This document shows positions 26,292-37,239 of a stretch of DNA of 64,000 nucleotides, piece by piece. The notes beneath the pieces are model-generated. The model saw only the letters and a list, made by a program, of their open reading frames with translations. It searched no databases and had not been told where the DNA came from. Within the stretch, counting starts at the first letter, position 1. Every line of letters starts with the position of its first letter. Source of the stretch: Lactobacillus amylovorus DSM 20531 (GTDB taxonomy: Bacteria; Bacillota; Bacilli; Lactobacillales; Lactobacillaceae); the NCBI RefSeq assembly GCF_002706375.1, contig NZ_CP017706.1, forward strand, positions 62,001 through 126,000, written 5' to 3'. Made by a program: the position numbers and the translations under genes.

Positions 26292-26432
26292 AACATCTCA
26301 TATCTTTTAATTTACTCTCAACTCAACTTTTGTGTTAACACAAACTGCATCATCATCTCCCCAAAAAATACAGTAATTATCACTTTCCAACAAAATATTG
26401 TACCAAAACAACTAACGATATAGAATACTTTT

Positions 26433-26683
26433 TCAATCGGAAATATTCGAATCCGCATTTACATCTTTTTCATTATCATCAAAGAAACTTACCAAGCTAT
26501 CGTAGTCGGGGTAGGGTTCTGGATAAACTTCTAGATAGTCTTTGATATTACGACAGTATTCACGATTTTCTTCCTTCACGCTACGGTGATAGATTTCCTC
26601 TGAAGTTTCTTAGTAATGCCTGAAAACAGTTCTCTGTAGCAATCCAAATCTTCAGCAGTTAGTCTTCCAAATTGCTGAGTCAA
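26433..26683 (-). pseudogene. Small acidic protein of unknown function, frameshifted
   Basis: Start TTG 26683 with GGGG about 8 nt upstream: MTQQFGRLTAEDLDCYRELF followed by SGIT. After a one-base deletion near 26610 the next frame continues SEEIYHRSVKEENREYCRNI then KDYLEVYPEPYPDYDSL to NISD and a stop at 26433-26435. The product would be ~83 residues, acidic and soluble. I do not recognise it. The 570-base gap between the YeiH gene and the 92-residue protein otherwise holds nothing I can support. Confidence 0.5.
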
Positions 26684-26836
26684 TTTAATTACCCCTATCT
26701 GTTCGTATTTTATTTACACTATCATATGATTCTATAAGCAAACATGTTAATACTGCACTCCTTACAACCATATTATAATGTGAACTTGACATTTGTTAAT
26801 ACTAAAATGCTCGCAATTTTTAATAAAATTTATCAT

Positions 26837-26864
26837 AAAAAAAAGCACCCCTAAAACGAGGTGC
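26837..26864 (-). terminator. Intrinsic terminator
   Basis: On the minus strand GCACCTC pairs with GGGGTGC, followed by eight T. It ends the 92-residue protein gene. Confidence 0.85.
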
Positions 26865-26869
26865 ATCCC

Positions 26870-27148
26870 TTATTTAGCCAATTTATATGCTACTTTCTTA
26901 GCCAAAATAACAGATTTATTTTTCACAGTATTTAAGTTTTTATCCAATTGAATTTTTTTATCTTTTTTATGATCAACTTTTATTCCATTTAAGTCTTGCA
27001 TTAATTCCACTTTGGTATGATCGTCCATATAATTAGCACTTAAGACCTTTTTGACATCATTTTTATGTTTTTGTGAACTAATCGTTTTACCCACAACTAA
27101 ACCAATGCCACAATAGAAGGCTGCTTTAACGATTTTTCTTACTAGCAT
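26870..27148 (-). CDS. Small basic membrane-anchored protein, unknown function
   Basis: 92 residues. One hydrophobic segment near the N-terminus (IVKAAFYCGIGLVVGKTI) is followed by a highly charged Lys/Asp-rich region, like short membrane-tethered cell-envelope proteins. The start at ATG 27146-27148 has GAGGTG upstream. Flanked by its own terminator; not in an operon. No family recognised. Confidence 0.7.
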   Translation of the reverse strand: MLVRKIVKAAFYCGIGLVVGKTISSQKHKNDVKKVLSANYMDDHTKVELMQDLNGIKVDHKKDKKIQLDKNLNTVKNKSVILAKKVAYKLAK

Positions 27149-27274
27149 AATAAACACCTCGTTCTTTGTTTATCTTATTTTTCTTTACTTTAATTATATT
27201 TCTTTCTACTGGCTTTTACTATTTAATATGTAGTATTGTAGTTTAAAGTTATACCAAATTAAGGAGTTGTTCAG

Positions 27275-30200
27275 ATGGCACAATGGCCTAAATTATTTCC
27301 TCAACGAATTTTAGATCGAGGGGAAATTTATTTTGAAAATCAAATGGTACAAAACATTCAGTTAGCCACTGATCGAGAGCACTTCACAGCTCAAGTTCAA
27401 GGTGGCATAGGTCGATACTATAATGTTTCTGGACGTTTACGCCCAGACGGTCGAGCATCTGAATTAAAGTGTAATTGTCCTTGGGCTATGAAAGGCCATC
27501 GCTGCAAACACCAAGTAGCCGCATTAATGGCAGCAGAAGAAAAGCAAAATAATACAGACACACAAGCAGTTATGGATGGCGCTCAAGTCGACTTTAAGGA
27601 TTTAACCTCTGATCAGATTAAACAAGCAATCATTCAAGCCAATTCTGCTATCGATCCTTTTGAAATTATCGGTCAAAGAACATTTAGTCAAGAATCTTAT
27701 GATCATGCATTGCGGTTAATTGATACCTTACAGGAAATTAATTTCCGCAAAATCGACGACAAAATGCGTGCTTACGAATATATCTGGAATTTTGAAAACG
27801 AAAAGGGTAATTGGCAAAATTTATATATTAAATTCACACGCTGGCAAATTCTAACTATCGACTTTGAGAATAGAACAGATATTAAAGATCAAGATACGAT
27901 TACTATTTTTGCCTTACTTAAATTTTTAAAAGAATATATTAAAGATGATCCTTTTGATGTAACCAATCAAGCCGCCAATCAGTTGTTAGATTTATATTCA
28001 GACAATGCTGCTAAAGTTAAAAGTCCTACTATTTTAAGATCGCAAATTGACAATTATGGTAGAATGCTTCGATTAACCTTTAAGTTAGGAATAGAGAAAC
28101 ACTTATACCAAATTAATGATCTAAATGCATTAATAGATGCAGTGCATAAACAAACGCCAGTAAAATTAGGGAAGTTCTTTAATGAACCAATTGATCCCAA
28201 TCAAATGACTCAAGACAGTAAGAAATGGCTTGATTTCATTGCAAGGATTATCGATGCACGCAATTTAAGTGTTTATTACAGTGGAAGCAGCCATTTTGAT
28301 TCAATTGAAATTGAAAATTCAATTGCTGATGAAGTAAATGATCTAATTTACAACGGTACTAAGCTTTATTCAGGTACTCATTTAGTAGGATATACTTCTG
28401 ATCAGTTAGACTTAAATATCAACATTACTGCTGATAAAGGTGGAGCGATTGTCACAATTGAGGATTTTCCGGCTAGAACTATAATCGCTGGTAGAAATAG
28501 TTATTACGGCTATTACAAAGGTGTTTGGATCAAGTATATGGGTCTGACGCCACAATATTTACAGAAGCTAAAACTTCATCCGGGAGATGAGCTACGTTTC
28601 AGTAAAAAGACGGTCTTACAGTTTGCACGCAATATTTTGTCTACATTAGAACAAGCTGAGCATGTATCCGTAACAGGTGCACAAGAGTTAAAAGATAAGC
28701 TGCCGCCTGAAGCTAGGTTTATTTTCAAATTAGACTATCTAGGTGGTAAGATTCGCTGCACAGCTATGACTGTATATGGGGATGCAGAATATCCATTAAA
28801 TCGTGACTATGTTGCAAACGAAAAACGAGAATCTGATCTTGAAGAATCTGTTCAAAATAAGCTTAAGCAGTACTTTACTGATTTTGATAAAGAACAATAT
28901 ATTCTTCCAAATGAAGATGCGGATGCTGTTGCGGATTTTTTGGATAATGGACTTGAAAAGCTAAAAGAACTCGGTGAAGTGCAAATTACCGCTAATTTTA
29001 GATCATTGCTAAAAGGAATTAAGATTAATACGCAAATTGGCGTAAGTGTTAACTTAACAAATGAGTTGCTTAATGTAGATCTGACTAGTCAGGAGCATAG
29101 TCTAGAAGATATTCAAGCTGCATTAAAAGCCTATCAAGAAAAGAAACGTTATTTTGTTTTAAAGAATGGCATATTGCAAAAGACTGAACAGCCTACAATA
29201 GAGCAACTTGCGCAAACAATGCATGATTTGAACATCAAATTTACTGATTTCATTCATGGCAAATTACAAATACCTGCGTACAGAGCCTTTTATTTTGCCA
29301 AGCAAATGAAAAGTATGAGCGCTCTGCATTTTTCAACTAATGATACCTTTAATAGATTAATCGCTGATTTGTCTAACAACCGTATACGCAGGGATGCAAT
29401 TCCGCAAACTCTTCAAAATACGCTGAGACCATATCAAAAAGCAGGATTTAACTGGATTAGTACAATCATTAATTATAATTTTGGCGGTCTATTAGCAGAT
29501 GAAATGGGACTAGGCAAGACTTTACAAGTTATTGCTGTGCTTTTAGCCAGAAAACAGCAACATAAGAGTAATCTACCAAGTTTAGTTATTGCACCAGCTT
29601 CCGTAATCTATAATTGGCAAGCTGAGATAAATAAGTTTGCACCTGAGTTATCTGTTGGAGTATTGGGCGGCAGCAATGATGAACGACGCAATATGTTAGT
29701 ACATCAAAACAAATATGATGTACTAATTACCTCATATCAATCGCTTAATCACGATCTAGAAGCTTATCACAACTTATCTTTTGATTTACAAATCTTAGAC
29801 GAGGCACAAAATATTAAGAATCACCAGTCGATCACGGCTCAATCCGTTAAAGTTATTAAGGCACAACACAGATTAGCTCTAACAGGAACGCCAATTGAAA
29901 ATAAGCTAAGTGAATTATGGAGTATTTTTGACTACCTAATGCCTGGCTTCTTGGGCTCTTACGTGGACTTCAAAAAGAAGTTTGAAGTACCTATCGTTAA
30001 AAAAGAAGATAAGGACCTAGAATCTGCATTAAGTGAGACAGTAGCTCCATTTATCTTGCGGCGACTTAAGAAAGATGTTTTAAAGGATTTGCCTGCTAAA
30101 GACGAAGAGGTTATTCCTATCAAGATGAACCAAAAACAGGCTAGTCTATATCATCTGCAGATGAATAAAATTATTGCCCAATTAAATGGACAAGACGATG

Positions 30201-30814
30201 ATGATTTTAAAAAGTCTCGTTTTCAGATTTTGGCACAAATTACTAAATTACGAGAGATCTGCTGTGATCCGCATCTTTTATATGATAATTACCATGGCAA
30301 ATCCGATAAATTAAAAGCGACTATTGATTTAATAAAGAGCAATCTAGAAAACGGACATAAGATTTTACTGTTCTCCCAATTCACTTCTATGCTAGATATT
30401 TTGCAAGAGAAACTGGCGAAATTAAAGGTGCCTACTTTTATGCTTACTGGATCTACGCCAAAAGAGAAGAGGCAGGAAGATATTCAACACTTTAATTCAT
30501 TAAAGCAGCCTGGTGTCTTTTTGATCTCTCTTAAGGCTGGGGGAACTGGTATTAATTTAACTAGTGCTGATGTAGTTATTCATTATGATCCATGGTGGAA
30601 TATAGCAGCAGAGAATCAAGCAACAGATCGAGCACACAGAATAGGGCAAAAGAATTCTGTTAAAATTTATAAGATGGTCACGCAGGATACAATAGAAGAA
30701 CGGATCATCAAGTTGCAGCAAAAGAAAGCAGAACTTGCACAAGCAATACTAAACAATAAAGATATGGCTAATGCTACAATGAATAGAGAAGATCTACTTA
30801 AACTGCTAAAATAA
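27275..30814 (+). CDS. SNF2-family helicase with N-terminal SWIM zinc finger
   Basis: 1179 residues. The SWIM finger is Cys66, Cys68, Cys77, His79 (CNCPWAMKGHRCKH). A long central region (about 90-700) is of the type found in bacterial SNF2/HepA-like proteins. The motor lies in the C-terminal third: motif I ADEMGLGKT near residue 743, DEAQ near 841, LTGTPIENKLSELWSIFDYL, and motifs V/VI LKAGGTGINLTSADVVIHYD and ATDRAHRIGQ. It is a DNA translocase thought to remodel protein-DNA or RNA polymerase complexes; the exact role in lactobacilli is unknown. AAGGAG precedes the ATG. Confidence 0.93.
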   Translation: MAQWPKLFPQRILDRGEIYFENQMVQNIQLATDREHFTAQVQGGIGRYYNVSGRLRPDGRASELKCNCPWAMKGHRCKHQVAALMAAEEKQNNTDTQAVMDGAQVDFKDLTSDQIKQAIIQANSAIDPFEIIGQRTFSQESYDHALRLIDTLQEINFRKIDDKMRAYEYIWNFENEKGNWQNLYIKFTRWQILTIDFENRTDIKDQDTITIFALLKFLKEYIKDDPFDVTNQAANQLLDLYSDNAAKVKSPTILRSQIDNYGRMLRLTFKLGIEKHLYQINDLNALIDAVHKQTPVKLGKFFNEPIDPNQMTQDSKKWLDFIARIIDARNLSVYYSGSSHFDSIEIENSIADEVNDLIYNGTKLYSGTHLVGYTSDQLDLNINITADKGGAIVTIEDFPARTIIAGRNSYYGYYKGVWIKYMGLTPQYLQKLKLHPGDELRFSKKTVLQFARNILSTLEQAEHVSVTGAQELKDKLPPEARFIFKLDYLGGKIRCTAMTVYGDAEYPLNRDYVANEKRESDLEESVQNKLKQYFTDFDKEQYILPNEDADAVADFLDNGLEKLKELGEVQITANFRSLLKGIKINTQIGVSVNLTNELLNVDLTSQEHSLEDIQAALKAYQEKKRYFVLKNGILQKTEQPTIEQLAQTMHDLNIKFTDFIHGKLQIPAYRAFYFAKQMKSMSALHFSTNDTFNRLIADLSNNRIRRDAIPQTLQNTLRPYQKAGFNWISTIINYNFGGLLADEMGLGKTLQVIAVLLARKQQHKSNLPSLVIAPASVIYNWQAEINKFAPELSVGVLGGSNDERRNMLVHQNKYDVLITSYQSLNHDLEAYHNLSFDLQILDEAQNIKNHQSITAQSVKVIKAQHRLALTGTPIENKLSELWSIFDYLMPGFLGSYVDFKKKFEVPIVKKEDKDLESALSETVAPFILRRLKKDVLKDLPAKDEEVIPIKMNQKQASLYHLQMNKIIAQLNGQDDDDFKKSRFQILAQITKLREICCDPHLLYDNYHGKSDKLKATIDLIKSNLENGHKILLFSQFTSMLDILQEKLAKLKVPTFMLTGSTPKEKRQEDIQHFNSLKQPGVFLISLKAGGTGINLTSADVVIHYDPWWNIAAENQATDRAHRIGQKNSVKIYKMVTQDTIEERIIKLQQKKAELAQAILNNKDMANATMNREDLLKLLK

Positions 30815-30903
30815 AAGAATAGCTTATAGTTATATCTTTCTTAATTTATGCTTTTTATTCTTGCGAACGATTGTTTGCATGAGTATAATAATTTATGTAA
30901 CAA

Positions 30904-30934
30904 AAAGCCAACAAGTTAAACACTTGCTGGTTTT
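30904..30934. terminator. Bidirectional terminator between SNF2 helicase and plsY
   Basis: CCAACAAGT pairs with ACTTGCTGG, with AAAAA on the left and TTTT on the right, suiting both convergent genes. Confidence 0.82.
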
Positions 30935-30951
30935 ATATTTTGCTTATTAGT

Positions 30952-31581
30952 TTATTTAGCATGTTTCTTTTTGTACCAGTAATATAAACCAAACGGTACC
31001 ATGTTTTCTTGGTGGTGTTCGATTCGGCTAATATTGCTTCTATGGCTCCAGTAGATTAAGACTACAAGCAATCCACTGATAATGCTTAAGGCAATGTCGT
31101 GGAAAAAGAACGAAGCGATAAAGATTAGGACCACTGAGATTAAGCTGGTTAATGAGACCATACTTGTGATAAACAAGACAGGGAAGAATATTGCTGCACA
31201 AATCAAGAAGAAATGTACATTGTATCCTAATAGAAAACCTGCTGAAGTTGCAACAGCCTTGCCTCCCTTGAATTTCAAGAATACAGGGAAAGCATGACCT
31301 AAGATTGCAGCTAAACCAAAAATAAGGCAAAGATAATGTGGACCTAAGTTAAAAATGACAGGAATCAATGTAGCTAGCGTTCCTTTAAAGAAATCAACTA
31401 AGAACACGATGATGCCTGCTACAGGACCTAGAACTCTAAATGTATTTGTAGTCCCGATATTTCCTGAACCGTATTTTCTAATGTCTTTATGGAAAAAGGT
31501 TTTTCCAACTAATATACCTGTCGGAAACGATCCGAGCAAATATGCTAAAATAAACAACGATGCAAATTTTAATGCAAACAT
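30952..31581 (-). CDS. plsY: Acyl-phosphate:glycerol-3-phosphate acyltransferase
   Basis: First acylation in membrane phospholipid synthesis. A 209-residue integral membrane enzyme with about five helices. The three PlsY motifs are visible: GSFPTGILVGK, GSGNIGTTNTFRVLG, and the central GHAFPVFLKFKGGKAVATS. The ATG at 31579-31581 has AGGAG at good spacing and is preferred over the TTG three codons upstream. Divergent from parE with about 95 nt between. Confidence 0.95.
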   Translation of the reverse strand: MFALKFASLFILAYLLGSFPTGILVGKTFFHKDIRKYGSGNIGTTNTFRVLGPVAGIIVFLVDFFKGTLATLIPVIFNLGPHYLCLIFGLAAILGHAFPVFLKFKGGKAVATSAGFLLGYNVHFFLICAAIFFPVLFITSMVSLTSLISVVLIFIASFFFHDIALSIISGLLVVLIYWSHRSNISRIEHHQENMVPFGLYYWYKKKHAK

Positions 31582-31677
31582 ATTTAACAACTCCTATTAA
31601 TCTATCGCTATTTTAGCAAAGATTATCTTTTAAATATATGGTAGTTGCTGAATTTATGAACAAGCGGAGGAATTTTA

Positions 31678-33624
31678 GTGGCAAAAGCTAATACTTATGA
31701 TGATTCTTCAATTCAAATCTTACATGGACTAGAAGCAGTCCGTAAAAGACCTGGTATGTATATTGGTTCAACTGATATACACGGTCTTAATCAACTAGTT
31801 TATGAAATTGTCGATAACTCAGTCGACGAAGCGATGGCTGGTTTTGGTAAAGAAATTGATGTAACGATCCATAAAGACAATAGTGTTACTGTAAGAGACT
31901 TTGGACGTGGCATGCCTACAGGGATGCACAAGTCTGGTAAGCCAACAATTGAAGTTATCTTAACTGTACTTCATGCAGGTGGTAAATTTACCGAACAGAA
32001 CTATAAGACATCAGGTGGGCTTCACGGTGTAGGTTCATCAGTTGTTAATGCTCTTTCAAGTTATATGAAAGTAAGAGTGGTTCGTGATGGCAAGGCCTAT
32101 GAAGAAGAATTTAAAAATGGCGGTCATCCTGTTGGTACACTTAAATGCGTTGGTAAAACCAAAGATAAGACAGGTACAACTATTACTTTCAAACCTGATC
32201 AAACTATCTTTTCAACTACTAAGTATAAATACGAGACAATTCAAGAACGAATTCGTGAATCTGCATTTTTACTTAAGGGTGTTAAATTTGTTTTAACAGA
32301 TGAACGTGAACCAGAACATCAGGATGTTTTCCAATATGATGACGGGATTAAGTCATTTGTTTCCTACCTTAATGAAGGAAAAGGAACAATCAGTGACGTT
32401 TTCTATTTTGAAGGAAAACAAGATGGCATGGAAATTGAATTTGCTGGTCAATATAGTGATGGCTATTCAGAAAATTTAGTTTCATTTGTTAACAATGTAC
32501 GTACTGGGGACGGTGGTACCCATGAATCTGGTGCGCGTAGTGGATTTACTAGAGCTTTTAACGATTATGCTAAAAAGCAAGGTTTACTTGGCAAAAAGGA
32601 TAAGAATATTGATGGATCCGACTATCGTGAAGGCTTAAGTGCGGTATTGTCAGTAAAGATTCCGGAAGAATTACTTGAATTTGAAGGACAGACTAAGGGT
32701 AAGCTAGGTACGCCCCAAGCACGTTCTGCGGTTGATTCACTTGTATATGAAAAGATGTCTTACTATCTCATGGAAAATGGTGAGTTAGCTCAGGAATTGG
32801 TTAAGAAGGCTCAACGAGCTAGGGATGCACGTGAAGCCGCTAAAAAAGCTAGAGATGAAAGCAGAAACGGCAAAAAGAGACGTAAGAAGGAAGTCCTTTC
32901 TGGTAAACTTACCCCTGCTCAATCACGTAATCCTAAGAAAAATGAGCTATTCCTAGTAGAAGGGGACTCTGCCGGTGGTTCAGCAAAACAAGGTAGAGAT
33001 AGACGCTTCCAAGCTATTCTTCCTCTTCGTGGTAAGGTCTTGAATACTCAAAAGGCTAAATTGCAAGATATCTTCAAGAATGAAGAAATTAACACAATGA
33101 TCTATACCATTGGTGCGGGGGTCGGAACAGAATTTAATGTAGATGACTCTAATTATGACAAAGTTATTATCATGACTGACGCCGATGATGATGGTGCTCA
33201 CATTCAAATTTTGTTATTGACTTTCTTCTACCGCTACATGCGCCCGATGATCGAGAAGGGTAAAGTTTATATTGCTTTGCCACCTCTTTATCGTCTGCAA
33301 AAAGGTCGTGGCAAAAAGAGTAAGATCCAATATGCTTGGACTGATGAAGAACTAGCAGAAGACGAAAAGAAAATGGGTCGTGGATACTCCTTGCAAAGAT
33401 TTAAGGGACTTGGTGAAATGAATGCTGAACAGCTTTGGCAAACAACCATGGATCCTGAATCTAGAATGTTGATTAGAGTAAAAATCGATGATGCCGCTTT
33501 AGCCGAGAGAAGAGTAACTACCTTAATGGGCGACAAAGTTGCTGCAAGAAGAAAATGGATTGAAGAAAATGTCAAATTCAGAATGGGCGAAGACGGCTCA
33601 ATTCTAGAATCTGAAGATGAATAA
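31678..33624 (+). CDS. parE: DNA topoisomerase IV subunit B
   Basis: ATPase subunit of topoisomerase IV, which decatenates daughter chromosomes. 648 residues. GHKL ATP-site motifs are EIVDNSVDEAMAGFG, DFGRGMPTG, and GGLHGVGSSVVNALS. The TOPRIM motifs are LFLVEGDSAGGSAKQGRDR and the DADDDGAHI metal site. The start is GTG 31678 behind GGAGGA. It is in operon with parC 17 nt downstream. The pair lies about 4.8-9 kb from the dif candidate at 40.86 kb. Confidence 0.97.
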   Translation: MAKANTYDDSSIQILHGLEAVRKRPGMYIGSTDIHGLNQLVYEIVDNSVDEAMAGFGKEIDVTIHKDNSVTVRDFGRGMPTGMHKSGKPTIEVILTVLHAGGKFTEQNYKTSGGLHGVGSSVVNALSSYMKVRVVRDGKAYEEEFKNGGHPVGTLKCVGKTKDKTGTTITFKPDQTIFSTTKYKYETIQERIRESAFLLKGVKFVLTDEREPEHQDVFQYDDGIKSFVSYLNEGKGTISDVFYFEGKQDGMEIEFAGQYSDGYSENLVSFVNNVRTGDGGTHESGARSGFTRAFNDYAKKQGLLGKKDKNIDGSDYREGLSAVLSVKIPEELLEFEGQTKGKLGTPQARSAVDSLVYEKMSYYLMENGELAQELVKKAQRARDAREAAKKARDESRNGKKRRKKEVLSGKLTPAQSRNPKKNELFLVEGDSAGGSAKQGRDRRFQAILPLRGKVLNTQKAKLQDIFKNEEINTMIYTIGAGVGTEFNVDDSNYDKVIIMTDADDDGAHIQILLLTFFYRYMRPMIEKGKVYIALPPLYRLQKGRGKKSKIQYAWTDEELAEDEKKMGRGYSLQRFKGLGEMNAEQLWQTTMDPESRMLIRVKIDDAALAERRVTTLMGDKVAARRKWIEENVKFRMGEDGSILESEDE

Positions 33625-33641
33625 AGAAGGTTTTTAATTTA

Positions 33642-36098
33642 ATGGCCACAAAAGAACGAATTCGCGAAATGCCCCTTGAACAAGTTATGGGTGAGCGTTT
33701 CGGAAGATATTCTAAATATATTATTCAAGAACGTGCGTTGCCAGATATTCGTGATGGTTTAAAACCCGTACAGCGTCGTATTTTATACGCAATGTACCAG
33801 GATGGAAATACCTACGACAAGCCATTTAAAAAGGCGGCTAAAGCTGTCGGAAACATCATGGGTAACTTCCACCCACACGGTGATAGTTCTATTTATGGTG
33901 CTTTAGTTCACTTGTCTCAAGATTGGAAGATGCGTGAACCATTAGTAGAGATGCACGGTAACAATGGTTCAATGGATGGTGATGGACCAGCCGCAATGCG
34001 TTATACCGAATCTCGTTTAAGCAAGATTTCAAATATGCTTTTACAAGATATTGATAAAGACACTGTCAATATGGTTCTCAACTTCGATGATACCGAATAT
34101 GAACCAACTGTATTACCAGCACGTTTCCCTAATTTATTAGTTAACGGTTCAACCGGTATTTCAGCAGGATATGCCACTGAGATTCCACCTCACAATTTAG
34201 GAGAAGTTATCGATGCCACAATTTATTTATTAAAGCATCCTGATGCAACTCTTGAGGACTTGATGAAATACGTTAAGGGACCAGATTTTCCTACAGGTGC
34301 TATCATTATGGGCACCAAGGGGATCAAAGAAGCATACAAGACTGGTCGCGGTCGTATTCAAGTTCGTGCAAAAACAAGCATTCAAGATATCCGTGGACAC
34401 CGTCAAGAAATTGTAGCTACTGAAATTCCATTTGATGTTAATAAATCTCTTCTTGTAAAGAAAATCGATGAAATCCGCTTAAACAAGGAAATCGATGGTA
34501 TTGCAGAAGTCCGTGATGAAACTGACCGTCATGGTTTATCAATCGTAATTGAATTGAAGAAAGATACTGATGCACAAAACATCTTAAACTACTTGTTTAA
34601 GAATACTGATTTGCAAGTATCTTATAACTTCAATATGGTTGCAATTGACCACATGACACCAGTTCAAGTAGGGTTAAAGCATATTCTAATTTCATACTTG
34701 GAACATGAAGTTGACGTTGTTACTAAGCGTACTAAATTCGATTTAAACAAGGCTGAAGCTCGTTTAGAAATTATCCAAGGTTTAATTCACGCAATGGATA
34801 TTTTGGATCAAGTAATTAAGACTATTCGTGCATCTAAGAACAAAGCTGATGCCAAGAAGAATTTAATTGCTAAATACAAATTCACTGAAAAGCAAGCTGA
34901 AGCTATCGTTTCTTTACAACTTTACAGATTAACCAATACTGATGTAAACGAATTGATTGCTGAACAAGATAAGCTCAATAAGTTAGCTGAAAAATACCGC
35001 AAACTTTTGTCTGACCGTAAGACCCTTGAAAAAGAAATAATCAAGGAACTTTCAGCAGTAAAGAAAGAATTCAGCAACCCTCGTCGTACTCAAATCTCTC
35101 AAGAAAGTGCCAAAGTTGAAATTGATGAAAAGGCATTAGTAGCTGATGAACAAGTACGTGTCTTGATTAGTCGTGATGGCTATCTCAAGCGCTCATCTAT
35201 CAGATCATATCAGTCAACAGATGATGCGGATAATGGTTTGCCTGATGGTGACAAGGTAGTTTATGAAAACACACTATCAATATTATCTAATCTTTATCTG
35301 TTTACCAACCGAGGCAATGTGATTTATCGTCCAGTTCATGAATTAGTCGAAGTTAAATGGAAAGAAACAGGACAACACTTGTCTCAAGAAATAGGTCTAG
35401 ATAATGACGAAAAGATCATTCGTGTATTTGTTTTAGACAAGTTAAGCGCAAATATCAATTTCTTGTTGGTTACAAATGATGGCTATATCAAACAATTGGA
35501 ACTTGCTAACTTGCAGCCTACGAGAACTTACAAATCTCGTGCTATGACCGCAATCAAATTAAAGAATAAGGATAGCCTATTAGTTGGTGTAGATGCCGTT
35601 AAACCTGATGCTAAAAAGGAAATTACCTTATTTACTCATCGGGCTTATGCAATTAGATATGATATAAGTGAAATTCCTACATCAGGTTCTAAGGCTGTGG
35701 GTGTTAAATCAGCCAATCTTAAAGAAGACGACTATATCGTAAATTATGTATTAGTTGATAATAAATATGTTGATTTAATGCATGTCGGTTTGATTACTCA
35801 GCGTGGTGCATTTAAGCAGTTCAAATTAAAATTGGTTAATAAAGTGTCTAGAGCTAAACGAGGCGTCTTAGTATTGCGTGAATTAAAGACTAAGCCACAT
35901 AGAATCGCTGCCTTGGTACCATATGCTCAAGATCATGTATTGCATATTACAACAACTAGTGATCGTCACGTTAAGATTCAAACTAATGAATATCCTTTAG
36001 GCGATCGATATTCAAATGGTTCATTCGTCATCGATACAACAACAGATGGAATCCCAACAAGTATTGAGTTAGGACGACCAATTAGTAGCCAAGATTAG
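33642..36098 (+). CDS. parC: DNA topoisomerase IV subunit A
   Basis: DNA-cleaving subunit, 818 residues. The catalytic Tyr121 lies in AAMRYTESRLS. The quinolone-determining region reads HPHGDSSIYGALV, with Ser at the usual first resistance position, so no classical resistance mutation there. The C-terminal half holds the GyrA-type beta-pinwheel repeats (for example SRDGYLKRSS and TNDGYIKQLE). Co-transcribed with parE. Confidence 0.97.
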   Translation: MATKERIREMPLEQVMGERFGRYSKYIIQERALPDIRDGLKPVQRRILYAMYQDGNTYDKPFKKAAKAVGNIMGNFHPHGDSSIYGALVHLSQDWKMREPLVEMHGNNGSMDGDGPAAMRYTESRLSKISNMLLQDIDKDTVNMVLNFDDTEYEPTVLPARFPNLLVNGSTGISAGYATEIPPHNLGEVIDATIYLLKHPDATLEDLMKYVKGPDFPTGAIIMGTKGIKEAYKTGRGRIQVRAKTSIQDIRGHRQEIVATEIPFDVNKSLLVKKIDEIRLNKEIDGIAEVRDETDRHGLSIVIELKKDTDAQNILNYLFKNTDLQVSYNFNMVAIDHMTPVQVGLKHILISYLEHEVDVVTKRTKFDLNKAEARLEIIQGLIHAMDILDQVIKTIRASKNKADAKKNLIAKYKFTEKQAEAIVSLQLYRLTNTDVNELIAEQDKLNKLAEKYRKLLSDRKTLEKEIIKELSAVKKEFSNPRRTQISQESAKVEIDEKALVADEQVRVLISRDGYLKRSSIRSYQSTDDADNGLPDGDKVVYENTLSILSNLYLFTNRGNVIYRPVHELVEVKWKETGQHLSQEIGLDNDEKIIRVFVLDKLSANINFLLVTNDGYIKQLELANLQPTRTYKSRAMTAIKLKNKDSLLVGVDAVKPDAKKEITLFTHRAYAIRYDISEIPTSGSKAVGVKSANLKEDDYIVNYVLVDNKYVDLMHVGLITQRGAFKQFKLKLVNKVSRAKRGVLVLRELKTKPHRIAALVPYAQDHVLHITTTSDRHVKIQTNEYPLGDRYSNGSFVIDTTTDGIPTSIELGRPISSQD

Positions 36099-36135
36099 TT
36101 TTTTATTATTAATTAGTTTCAACTTAGATATTTAT

Positions 36136-36176
36136 AAATAGTGTTAAGAAGTTTGTTTTGACACTATTTATTTTTG
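36136..36176 (+). terminator. Intrinsic terminator of parEC
   Basis: AAATAGTGT pairs with ACACTATTT (16-nt loop), followed by ATTTTTGG. A rather short stem and long loop. Confidence 0.65.
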
Positions 36177-36247
36177 GATAGATAATGAAGATGGTTATGG
36201 GACACGGCTTATTATTAAATAATATTTTAGGGAAGAAGATAATTACT

Positions 36248-37213
36248 ATGCCTAAAACAGATACTATACTTTCGGTCAAATCCTTACGTTACTTTTTACA
36301 ATTGATTGACACCATGAACTACACTCAAGCTGCTCAAATTCTTGGTATCACTCAACCTGCATTAACCCAACAAGTCAAAAAATTGGAATATGCAATTGGT
36401 GCTCCTTTATTTGGCCAAATGGGTAAGAAATTGTACTTAACTGAAGCAGGGAAGGAAATGGAGTCTGCCGCAATTGAGCTATTGAGCACTATCAATGGTG
36501 TTGTAAGTGACATTCAAGAATACACACAAGCCGACAAGGGTAATATTTCCGTTGGAGTTTTGGATACTCTGCAAGCTGATGTCTTTTACGAATTTCTACG
36601 CTTCTTCCACAGAAAATATCCAGAAGTTACTTTTTCAGTCGATTACTATGATAGAAAAGAGCTTTGGCGTAGACTCGACACTAATTTAATAGATCTAGCA
36701 ATTATGTATTTGCCAGATAACACCAAGAAGGAAGAAACTAATTTGCGTCATCAATACAATCACAATGACATTTCTTCTGATCGCTTAGTTGTTTTAACAC
36801 ACAAGACAACTGTAGAAGCAGGTGAAACTTATCCAGTATCACGCTTCATCAACAGAAAATGGATTGCATATCCAGATGACTTTTACGTAACTCACTTAAT
36901 GTACGAGCTATTTGGTAAAAAGCACAAACCAGATATTTATATGAAGATTGCTTCTACTAAAGAAATGGTCCAAATGGCAGAAGTAACAGACTACGATACT
37001 TATGTTACTCAATCCTACTATGACGCCCACAAAGATGAAATCAGTTTAACTCCTATTTACCTACAAGGAGAGCATGATTTCCATATTTCTTATGTCTACC
37101 GTAAGGGTAAGTTAGAAATTCCAAGAATGGAAAATATGCTAAAAGAATTTGAAATGTTCTTGGATAAACGCTTAGATTCTAGTAGACTATTAAGAGAAGT
37201 AAAACAAAAATAA
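36248..37213 (+). CDS. LysR-family transcriptional regulator
   Basis: 321 residues. The N-terminal winged helix-turn-helix is [20 protein letters not shown] followed by [16 protein letters not shown], and the rest is a LysR effector domain. The frame opens at 36185, but the ATG at 36248 (MPKTDT) is the likely start, although GGGAAGAAG is somewhat far. The gene lies just upstream of ppaC on the same strand (26 nt gap), so both may share a transcript. The effector and targets are unknown. Confidence 0.9.
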   Translation: MPKTDTILSVKSLRYFLQLIDTMNYTQAAQILGITQPALTQQVKKLEYAIGAPLFGQMGKKLYLTEAGKEMESAAIELLSTINGVVSDIQEYTQADKGNISVGVLDTLQADVFYEFLRFFHRKYPEVTFSVDYYDRKELWRRLDTNLIDLAIMYLPDNTKKEETNLRHQYNHNDISSDRLVVLTHKTTVEAGETYPVSRFINRKWIAYPDDFYVTHLMYELFGKKHKPDIYMKIASTKEMVQMAEVTDYDTYVTQSYYDAHKDEISLTPIYLQGEHDFHISYVYRKGKLEIPRMENMLKEFEMFLDKRLDSSRLLREVKQK

Positions 37214-37239
37214 AGTTAGAAAAAGAGGCAATTAATTTA

